DNA of 64,000 nucleotides from Tillandsia leiboldiana (lineage: Eukaryota; Streptophyta; Magnoliopsida; Poales; Bromeliaceae), in contig CM055075.1 in NCBI GenBank assembly GCA_029204045.2, positions 23,471,601-23,535,600 of the forward strand, in the 5' to 3' direction. Position 1 is the stretch's first letter, and each line of letters opens with the position of its first letter. Made by a program: the position numbers and the translations under genes. Below, in pieces: positions 52,788 through 61,796 of the stretch. The notes below the pieces were generated by a model, which was not told the origin of the DNA, did no database searches, and was given only the letters and a program-made list of their open reading frames with translations.

Positions 52788-54971
52788 TCTTAGACTTTCG
52801 CTGGATTGGGTCGTATGGTTGTTGTGTCCTGATGTTTGTTATTGTGCAGTGGACCTACGATGCCCCTGAGACGTCGTGTAGCGAAGAGGGCACTTTCCGC
52901 ATCTGATTAGTAACCCGAGCAGCGGGAGGCAGAGCTATCAGAGCAGAGCGAGACCCAAGAGTTATGGATCCAGATGGCACAGATGTCGGAGGCTGTCCGA
53001 TGCCAGAAGGAGGCCATGGAACGTTCGATGTGCTTGTTGGAGCAGAGAGCACAGCTAGTTGCAGTACCGCTTGAGTGTCCTCCAGTACTCTCTTCCTATG
53101 CAGTGGTATTTTCAGTTGTACCAGTGGCGCCGACGGAGCGAGCAGCCCCCTCCGTGCCGACGAGCAGTGCCGAGGCACCGAGGCAGGGTGGATAGTGGAT
53201 AGTAGCTGAGCTTCGGGACGTCAGTGATCGATGGAGCCAGTCCCGGCAGTCTGAACCATCCCGATTCATAGGTTTGAGTTGGAGCCTTTGTAGTCAGAAT
53301 TGGGGTTGGTGGTGATGGAGAGACTATCTGAGAGCCTCCCTGTGCTAGGGAGTTTATACAGTTGTTGAACTGCACACTCCAGGTTTCGAGGGACGAGGCG
53401 CATAGGATATGTTTGACTGGGAATGGTTTGCACCAGGATACCTTTCTGTTTAGTTGGTCCATCCGTTTTGGATTATTGACGCTTCGATAGAATAGGCGTG
53501 GTGTGTGGAGCGTGGCGCTGCAGTTCCTTTGGATAGGGATCTGCCACCAGAGTCGAGTTCTGGATTTTGGTGCTTCGCGCCGAGTGATGGAGGACAGATC
53601 GGACGGCAGAGACATTTCTGATTTCTTTTCCTGGATAACGGGTCCCCGAGATGCCAGAGTTTGGGCGGGTCCCGATAGCAGCATCAGCATCTACGTCAGA
53701 GTGGCGCGGCGGTAGTTTGGATTGGCTATCTGCGGAGGACCGCATTTGTTACCCCTGTGTGAGTAGAGGCGGAGGTCGTGCTCCTTATATGGATAGTCTT
53801 GATTTTCAGGCAAACTGAGCGACGACCACTTTCATCGAGCGGATGAATTGGTGCCGTCCGGCTGGAGGGCGCCACAGCAGCTGATTGGGTTGTCACCGGC
53901 ATGATTTCTTTACAGCAGTCTGAGATAGAGTGTTTTTGGTTTTCCTGTCTGGACTGGAGGTAGAGTTGTTACCACGTGCACTAGAGGTACAGGTTCCTGT
54001 TGGTATTGTGCACTTGGGGAAAGCCTTATGGATTATGTCTTGTGCTGTTGAGACTTGGAATTTTGCCGGCAGTTGACGGTTGAGTTACAGCTCCACGACT
54101 CAGATTGAGCACACGGGATGGACCAGTTGGTGCGGTATCGCGCAACGATTGATTGTGGATTGAGAACCGTGACCTTCCCGCGAGTTGGACTACTGGAGAT
54201 CATTTTCTCAGGTCACCGTGGCATCCTTCCTGCAGCAGTGGCTTCAGCGGTTTTGGGTTGGGTGCTACCTGTTGAGCGTAGGTGACGTTTAGGACTAGAG
54301 TTGTGTTCCTAGGGGTCACGGTTAGATCGTAGCTTCTGTTTTGTAGCCACAGCAGGAACGGCTTCAACACTTCTCTCCCTTTTCTCGCCTTGTACTGAAA
54401 TTTTCGAACATGACGAGAGCTTCGAAAGACTGCTCCAGAAATGGAGACGGTGCCCGAACCTGTTCTTGTTTGATTGGGGCGAAGGCACTGGTCTTTCGGA
54501 ATTTTCAGACTTTTCGTTAATTTCAGCTGTTTTTATAAACAGAGAGTTAGGGTTGACGACTTTCCTGCTGGTGGGGCCCTTACCTTTTCTTGTTGGGTTG
54601 TGGTGACGTTCTTCGTGTAGTTTGGACGAGTAGATTCGGTTAATCTTCCTTGTCCCCAGCTTTTTGGAGTTCCTGAGGTTTTCTGCGTCTCAGCTCGGAG
54701 GTGTTTTGCGTTGGACCCCTCGCCCGTGATTGACTCGCTCTAGTTGAGATTTGTGGGTGTGGGAGTACGAGGGACGCCCGTTGCGAATTCTGGCTCGTGT
54801 GATGAGAGAATTGCGCAACCGGGCCATGCCGTACTGATTATTATTTTTGTTGAGGAGCAATCACGGGGAGTGAGTAGCGACTGAGGAGTTGGAGACTGTG
54901 TTGTTGGATGCTTACCCTTGGCGTTGAACTCCCTTTGAGCCGTGTTTGTTTCGAGGACGAAACTTTCTTTT

Positions 54972-54983
54972 AGTGGGGGAGGA
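54972..54983 (+). other. Polypurine tract, LARD-like element
   Basis: AGTGGGGGAGGA directly abuts the 3' LTR start TGTGAGG, the classic gypsy arrangement. Confidence 0.88.
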
Positions 54984-57900
54984 TGTGAGGACCCGGAAAT
55001 TCCCACGTTTGGATTACTGTTGGATCTGCGGCTTCTGGAGACCCCTGTTGGGTGTTAGAGGTGTTTGTGCGCATATTGGACCCAAGGATTGGACCCGGCA
55101 TGAAAAAACGGATCAAGTTTGCTTTCCGGGAATTTTTGGTAAATTTTAGAAGTGGAATTTGGCAAATCGGACTTCGGATTTGGATTCAGCGCGCGGAAAA
55201 CGGTCAAGATGGACTATTTACTTGTATTTTTTGGAGTCCGGATGCGAAAACACGCATTTCGAGGTGATTTGGTACTGTTCCGGCCGCCGGAGGGGCGCCG
55301 GCGGCGGCGGCGGGCGGCGGAGCGCGGCGGCTGGCGGCGGCGGAGGCGCGCGGTCCACCGCGGAGGCGTGCACCCGGGCGCTGGCCACGTGGCGCCTCCC
55401 GGTTGGCGGGCGCAGTGGGCGCGGTCCACGGGATGGCGCGGGTGCACGGTGGACCCGGGGGTGGACACGTGGCAGATCAGGGTTGGTGCGGCGTTGTGCG
55501 CGCGGTCCACGGTGCGGGGAGCTGGTACCTCGGGCCGCGTGCCCGACAGGCACGCGTGGGCGCACGTGGGGCGCGGCGTGGGCGCGTTGACCCGAGTCTC
55601 CCGGTGAGGACGCCACGTGTCGTCGCTGGGTTCGGCCACGTGGCGCTTGGCTGTTGGCCCAAACAGCTGTTTGCTGTTTGGGTGTACACGTGGCGGCCTG
55701 GGGATTTTCCGGGCGTGAACAGTAACGGGCCGGGCCCGTTACTGTAGCAGCCCGGAAGTACCGGGCGCCCGGAACTTTGGGCCAAAAGCCCAAAAGGGTG
55801 GATTTTCGGGCTGGGCCTATAAATAGCTGGCTTGCTTGGGCTTTTTGCCCCCTTTCCCGAGCTCCCCTGCCCACAGCCCCTTTAGCAAAGTTGGAGATCT
55901 TCATCTTGCGCATCTTCTGGCAGAGGCCCGGATTTTTTGGAAGCCGCGGCGTCGACGACTTCGGCATCGGAACGCAGTGTGGCGATTTTTCATCGGAGGC
56001 CCGTTATCGTCGCAGTTTGATCTGAGAGGTCTACCGAGCTACTCCGTCAGTATTTTTGGACGATTTCTGCGGCGTTGGAATCACGAGAGGTACGTCTTCG
56101 ATTTTCGTGTTGATCATCTTGCTGGATTCAGAGTTTATGACACGGTTTTCGAGGCATTTCTAAGCCGCTGTTTTCTGGTGGAGTTTTTGGACAGCGGCTC
56201 CTTGCCGGAATTTTATCTCCACAACCGAGTGTCGGATCGAGATGAGCCTATACACTTTTTGGATCTACTCGTCGCGAGGATTATCATCGTATTTTTTTGG
56301 GATTTTTATGAGGCTTGCCCGAAGGTATACTGTTTCCCCTCTTACTGTGCAGAGTTTTACAGTTGTGTGGTTGTGAGTGTTTGCGCACCTGTACTGTAGA
56401 ATTTGTAACTCGGCCTACGGGGCTCGGATTTGGACGTGCAGGGTACCGTTTCGAAGATATCGACGCGAGGATCGTTGTGATATTTTTATTGGATTTTTCT
56501 GGCCATTTTCAGCAGGTGAAAAAGGGACATCTTTGGGACTGAAATTCTGTGTATGTTTTTATGGACAGTTCTGGACTTGATGTGTATTTGTGGACTTTGT
56601 GTTGTACCCAGGAGGGTTACGAGTGTTGCTGGATCTTTTGGAGTAGGAGATTTGGATTTCTTGGTATTTTTAGCTGTACGACCCTGGACAGTTGTGCACC
56701 TTCAGGTGGGTGGCTGGCTTTCAAGATCTATGGACTGTGCTCTAATTCTATTGATATAGAATCTTGCATGATAGTGATTGGACTTGGGTAGCATGCTAGA
56801 GTGTAGGAATTGTTGTTCCTTGTTTTATCTGTCGATCTTGTGATCTCTTGTTTCCTTCTATCATGTTAAATATTTGTTATCTTGGAACCTGACCTAGCAC
56901 CCCCGTCATATGTTGCATGTGTAACCAGACTAGTAGAAAACCCTCACTTGGGCTAGGGTTATTTATGCTTAGACATCCACACTTTATGTTTCATTCCTGG
57001 ACTTAGTGTTATCCTCGCCCGGGTAGTGGGCCGAGCGGTCGGGACTTTTTTAGTGTGGGATGCGTTTGCACTCGTGCTTGGGAGCAGAGTGGAGTCTGGT
57101 AGCTGTAGTGGATTGCTTGTCTGTACCGGGAACCGTTGGGGGTAAGCGGTGGTCCCGGGAGGTTTTGTTTTCCCCTGTTTGGGTTGTTGCCACTGTGTTA
57201 GTGGAAATAGTTTACTAGTGTTAGCCGGACCTAGAACCCAGAACCCTTTTCGATATACACATGATTTTAGTCTACTAATGTTTTCTTCCAAACATCGAAG
57301 GGCCGCTGGAGTCTGTTCTTGTTTGATTTGGACAAAGGCATCAGCCCTTCGGGGTTTGGGTAAAACACTTGTTTTCTAACTGTTTTTCTAAAAAGAACTA
57401 AAACCATTAAATATGGATTTCTTCCAGATCAAATTAGTTTTCAATAACAAATGTCACCTTTTTCCGGTAAATCTCCCCACTCGAAAGGATTCGAGTGGTC
57501 TGGGTTCTAGGGGTCGTTCCTCTGTCGGGACGAAAGCCACGGGGGCCGAGCCTGGAACCTGTTCTTGTTTGATAGGGTTGTAGGTCTAGGTCTCCCGGGA
57601 CTTTCGGGCCCTGTTGGTGTCTTCTGCGAGTTGTACTGTGTTTTGCTTTCCCGAACTATAAGGGATCGGGAACTTCGATAGTCCGAGCCTAGAGTCTGTT
57701 CTTGTTTGATAGGGTTCTTAGCACCGGTCTATCGGGTTTCCGAACCCTTATGGTGTCGGTCTTTCTGGAGAGTTTAGTGTTTTGTTGTGGGAGCCGTCTG
57801 GTGGACAGTGGCCCCAGCTGTGTGACTTCCAGCTTGTGGTTGAGAGTTGGTGTTGTTGGTCGATCTTGTTGATCGTGGTTTGGACTATAGCCTGCATGAG

Positions 57901-58746
57901 CCATATTTGAGCTCGACAGAGATACGCGGATACTTTCCTCGGTGGGGTCGCTCCCCTCGAGAGCCACTCCGGAGTTGGGCCTGTTACTTGCTATCGCGAC
58001 TTGTCGACGCCGTCCCTCTGACTGGCCAAGTTAGCGGCAGTCACGGACACCCTACGGTAGACCCGTCCTGTTGAGGATTTGCGGCAGTAGGTGGGCGCAG
58101 GTTTGACTGGACCCTTTGAGGCAGTCAGTTTAGATTTGGTGAGTTTACTGTGTGTGTTAGTAGATGCATCATGTTTCATCTGTTCCTTTCCTTGAGCATC
58201 TAGATAGAGGCATAGTAGCTGTAGAGTTACTTTTCCAGCCCTTTCATTTCAGTTTTATACTGTTACTTTATGCCTCTAGTAGACTTAGTGGGCAGTCCGT
58301 TGGGCTTGTTGGCGGCACCCACTGAGAACTACTTGGGACGTAGTTCTCACACCCGTCGTGGTGTATTTTCCCACAGGGACTTCTACTCCTGTTCCTGCTG
58401 CTCCTGTTGCTGCTTCTTCTGATCGTGGTGAGGGAGTCGCGAGCTAGATCCCTACCAGTCGTCGTCCAGAGGGTAGATGTACCCTTTTTATTTTGAGAGT
58501 TTCTTGTTGAGAGACCTTGTAGTGAGGTATAGAGTTGTACTTTTCCTTCTGAGTTGAGTGACTTGTACTTTGGTGAGGACTTTGTACTAATTTATTTTAT
58601 TTCTAGTGGTTTATTTTTAGCTCTGATATCTGGATAGTTTAGTATCTATCTTTTGCAGGTTGACGCTTCGTCTATACGGGGTTCACCGTATGGGCGGCGG
58701 ATCTGTTGGCGAGCCCGGGTCGCAGTTTCGATGCCGGGGCGTGACA
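54984..58746 (+). repeat. LARD-like element 3' LTR
   Basis: 3763 bp, nearly identical to the 5' LTR; the one-base difference is an extra G in GCGCGCGGAAAACGG near 55190-55200. Palindrome at 55707-55757, TATA box at 55816-55827, TGTTCTTGTTTGAT at 57314 and further sites. GCATG follows at 58747-58751. Confidence 0.93.
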
Positions 58747-58751
58747 GCATG

Positions 58752-60072
58752 TTTAGGGGCAGAGTAGAAATTGAGGACTACAAATTGATGATTGTTCATA
58801 TGTGACTGTCACTTTAGCCTTTATTCTCTAAACTGATTATTCTTGGAAAATGGATAAAATATTGAGACAATGCATAATTAAACGAGTCACTTAATTATGT
58901 CATCTTTTACTGCTATACTATCTTTTGGGACTTGACTTAGGAGAAACCATGCATTTATGCCTTTCTTCTCCTAGTATTGATAGACTTGCGGCATAGTCGC
59001 TCGGGTTCGAGCGGGTGTTGGACAGTGTAGTCAGGAATTGGGGATTTGGGACAGGTTGGGCTCTTGACAGGGTGTTGCGGCGACCACGGATTTTGGGTGG
59101 TTGACCGGGTTATTACTATTGCATCAGATTGGGCGTTTTGGGGGTTGAGTTCTATTTAGTGGACGGAGTTTTCCACGTTGATCTTAGCCATGATCCAGTC
59201 CTGCTATTATGAGACAGCGGGTACAGAGATACTTGATTCAGTGATGCTTGATACTGTGATACTTTACTCGTGTGGGTCGCTCCCCTCGAGTGCCACTCCG
59301 GAGTAGGCTTTCCACGGTGCAGAGCGCCGGGCACCAGGCTGGGTTCTTGAGCTCGACAGCAGAGCAGGCAGTGCCAGTGTTCACTGGCGGACAGATTGGG
59401 TCATTTTGACAGGCTTCTAGATTCTGATGCATCACTTTCTCCATCCTTATTGGTTGGTCATGTAGAGGCATATTAGGGATAGCATTTTATCGGATGCTTC
59501 ATTATCTGCACCCCCATTTCTTCTCCTCTCCCCCCCCCTTTTTGCCTCTGATTACCTGGTGGGCATATTTGAGCTGAGGCTTTACCCACTAGGGGAGGCT
59601 ACTGTTTATAGTAGTACTTACCCCCCCATTGTCTTTTCTTGTTTCTTTCTTCCCCTTTGTTTTGCAGAGTCCTCTGTGGGAGTTGCTGGGCCGTCAGCAA
59701 CTGATCGAGGTAAGCGGATTGCAGACTAGATAGAGAGCCACCCGAGGGTTGTAGCACGTAGCCGGAGCTTTTGGGTACCTGGTCTTCTCAGACAGCTTTT
59801 GTTTATTTCTTTTTGGGTCTGGCTTTTGCCAGCTGTTTGTATATTTAGTGGTGAGCTGGGAGAGACATCTGTATTTTATTCCACTGTTGTACTCTTTTAC
59901 TTCCAGCTTCTGTCTGAGATACAGTAGTTTTAGTTTAGCTCTGCTTTTTATGCTCTATTATTATTATTTCTTATCTGAGCAGGTTACCGACGCTTCGTGT
60001 ATGTGGGAAATACCGCATGCACGGCGGATCTGTAGACGGGCCCGGGTTCTGGTTTACACCCGGGGCGTGACA
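58752..60072 (+). repeat. Gypsy-2 5' LTR, second part
   Basis: It continues 46694-48801 after the LARD insertion and ends CCCGGGGCGTGACA. The last 100 bp resemble the LARD LTR end (GACGCTTCGTNTAT, GGCGGATCTGT), showing the two families are related. No ORF is supported. C-runs such as CCCCCCCC lie near 59530-59550. Confidence 0.85.
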
Positions 60073-60080
60073 GATTAAGT

Positions 60081-60092
60081 TGGTATCAGAGC
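60081..60092 (+). other. Primer-binding site, Gypsy-2
   Basis: TGGTATCAGAGC, eight bases after the LTR, matching initiator-Met tRNA. Confidence 0.9.
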
Positions 60093-60235
60093 TTAGGGAT
60101 AGGTCAGTTGGGACTTAGGAAACCCTAGGCTTTTGGACAGACCCTAGGATGATAGGGCGTGAGTGGCGTAACATTTTGCGAAAGTCGGTGATTTTATAGT
60201 TGACTCTTCCTGTGAGTGAAGAGAGATCGACATAG

Positions 60236-60292
60236 CCTATTTCTGTTGGACCATTATGTTGGCTGCAGACAACATAAGGTGACAGAAATAGG
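60236..60292 (+). ncRNA. Leader hairpin of Gypsy-2 (candidate dimerisation/packaging signal)
   Basis: An 11-bp outer stem pairs CCTATTTCTGT (60236-60246) with ACAGAAATAGG (60282-60292). Inside are ACC/GGT, a bulged A, then TTATGTTG (60254-60261) and CAACATAA (60270-60277) around the loop GCTGCAGA. It lies 173 bp after the PBS and 74 bp before the gag ATG. The matching hairpin in the LARD-like element has the same loop and bulge position but different stem bases. Confidence 0.65.
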
Positions 60293-60365
60293 AGGATGTC
60301 CTTTGACTTTCGCCTGATTGGGTCGTGTGGGGTTTGGTTGCTGATGATTGGTTTCTTGTGGCAGG

Positions 60366-61796
60366 ATGCCTCCTCGACGTCGGATTCCCACTCGGGGTGT
60401 CCCTTCACCCCCTGTTGAGCCAGAGCAGCCTGCACCCCCCGAGCTTACTGAGTTGAGGGCCTTGGTGGCCCAGTTGGCGGAGGGTCAGCGCCGCCAGGAG
60501 CTGAGGATTGAGCAGCTGCTTGCTCAGAGGGAGGCACCACCCCCAGCTGTTCCTGAGGCCCCTGTGCCTCTTGTTGCGCCTTTTGTGCTGTCGGCACCAT
60601 CTTCGAGTAGCGGGGCTCCTGGAGCTATTCAGCCTTTGACTGCGGAGGAGGAGCGGGATTTTGCTGACAAACTCGCTGCGTTTGTTAAGCGGGGACCACC
60701 TAGATTCTCGGGGAGGGATGCCCAGCCCCGGGCTGTTGGGAGATGGCTTTCTGCGATGGAGAAGCTTTTTCGGGACTTCTTCATCGACCCGAGGTACCGA
60801 GTGCACATGGCGGTGCACTGTTTGGACGGAGATGCTAATTTTTGGTGGCAGCGGGTAGAGCCACCGGAGTTCCGGATTACTCGGCAGTTGCCTTGGGAGG
60901 AGTTCAGACGGATGGTGTTGGACACCTATTTTTCTACCAGTGTGAAGAAGAAGTTGGAGGACGACTTGAAGAATCTGCAGCAGGGCGATCGATCGGCCCA
61001 TCTCTATTTTCAGGAGTTCATGGAATTGCTGAACTGTGTGCCCTTCGTCGCTCGTGACGGTCCACACCAGGTTGAGTTGTTCGAGGGAGGCCTCCGTCCA
61101 GAGATTTACACACTGGTGCATGCTCAGAGATTTCAGACTCTGGAGGCAGCCGCAGAGCATGCACAGTGGGTGGAGAGAGGTGATCAGGTGGTGGCCAGAC
61201 AGAGGGCCGCGGTCGCGCAGAGTTCCGACAGGAAGCGACCAGCCCCAGAGGACGGGGGACAGGCCAGCTCATGGAGACCGCCACGGCCGCCGCAGTCCCA
61301 GTCTTATGGCCGTGGGCGATCTGAGAGGAGAGGGCCTGGTGGACCCCAGAGACCGCAGCAGCATCAGCAGCAGCACCAGCAGCAGAGATCGCAGCAGAGG
61401 CCGCAGAGATCTCAGCAGCAGTCCTCGAGACAGCAGCAGCAGCAGCCGAGACAGCCCCGATCTTCTGACCGATGTATCTTCTGTGGAGGTCAGCATGCCG
61501 CCATCACTTGTGACCAGAGATGGGGTCGATGCTTCCGTTGTGGACAGCCGGGGCATGTGCGAGCTACCTGCCCCCTTACTACTTCCTCGGCACCTTCTTC
61601 TGCGTCGGCTCCTTATCCCCCTCAGCAGCAGCGGCCATCAGCTCAGCGGCCTTATGCTCCAGCGAGCAGGCCGTCCACTTCCTATCCTACAGATTCCCGA
61701 CCTCCTGCACCGAGCGGGCGGGTGTATGCCGCCCAGTTGGCGGATTCTCCAAGACGGCTTTCAGATCGCGGTACGGGCATTATGAGTTCACGGTAA
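60366..61796 (+). CDS. gag: Gypsy-2 Gag
   Basis: 476 codons from ATG 60366 (MPPRRRIPTRG). The reading frame is open 18 bases further upstream but without an ATG. Order: N-terminal helix (about 28-55), Retrotrans_gag capsid core (about 115-270; FSGRDAQPRAVGRWL, WWQRVE, FMELL, FEGGLRPEI), Gln-rich stretch from CAG repeats (about 329-362) and two knuckles CIFCGGQHAAITC (370-382) and CFRCGQPGHVRATC (389-402). After GRVYAAQLADS the frame leaves normal sequence at a deletion junction and stops at 61794. Gag itself looks functional; no protease follows. Confidence 0.92.
   Translation: MPPRRRIPTRGVPSPPVEPEQPAPPELTELRALVAQLAEGQRRQELRIEQLLAQREAPPPAVPEAPVPLVAPFVLSAPSSSSGAPGAIQPLTAEEERDFADKLAAFVKRGPPRFSGRDAQPRAVGRWLSAMEKLFRDFFIDPRYRVHMAVHCLDGDANFWWQRVEPPEFRITRQLPWEEFRRMVLDTYFSTSVKKKLEDDLKNLQQGDRSAHLYFQEFMELLNCVPFVARDGPHQVELFEGGLRPEIYTLVHAQRFQTLEAAAEHAQWVERGDQVVARQRAAVAQSSDRKRPAPEDGGQASSWRPPRPPQSQSYGRGRSERRGPGGPQRPQQHQQQHQQQRSQQRPQRSQQQSSRQQQQQPRQPRSSDRCIFCGGQHAAITCDQRWGRCFRCGQPGHVRATCPLTTSSAPSSASAPYPPQQQRPSAQRPYAPASRPSTSYPTDSRPPAPSGRVYAAQLADSPRRLSDRGTGIMSSR

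Larger units (their letters stand above)
52588..54983 (+). other. Interior of LARD-like element: gag relic and non-coding sequence
   Basis: After the leader, MPLRRRVAKRALSASD (from 52859) ends at a stop. EQREAELSEQSETQEL and MAQMSEAVRCQKEAMERS follow in frame pieces up to about 53190 and recall the N-terminal helix of Gypsy-2 Gag. No capsid, knuckle, protease, RT or integrase is recognisable after that. One TGTTCTTGTTTGAT module lies at 54461. The end has GTTTCGAGGACGAAACTTT and the polypurine tract AGTGGGGGAGGA (54972-54983). Confidence 0.8.
48802..58746 (+). mobile_element. LARD-like non-autonomous gypsy element
   Basis: 9.9 kb: LTRs 48802-52563 and 54984-58746 around a 2.4-kb interior with no long ORF. 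Perfect 5-bp duplications GCATG (48797-48801, 58747-58751), a PBS and a polypurine tract mark it as a complete insertion. By eye I find five substitutions and one 1-bp indel between the 3.76-kb LTRs, so it inserted very recently. LTR ends, leader and gag remnant resemble Gypsy-2, the likely group of helper elements. Confidence 0.93.
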
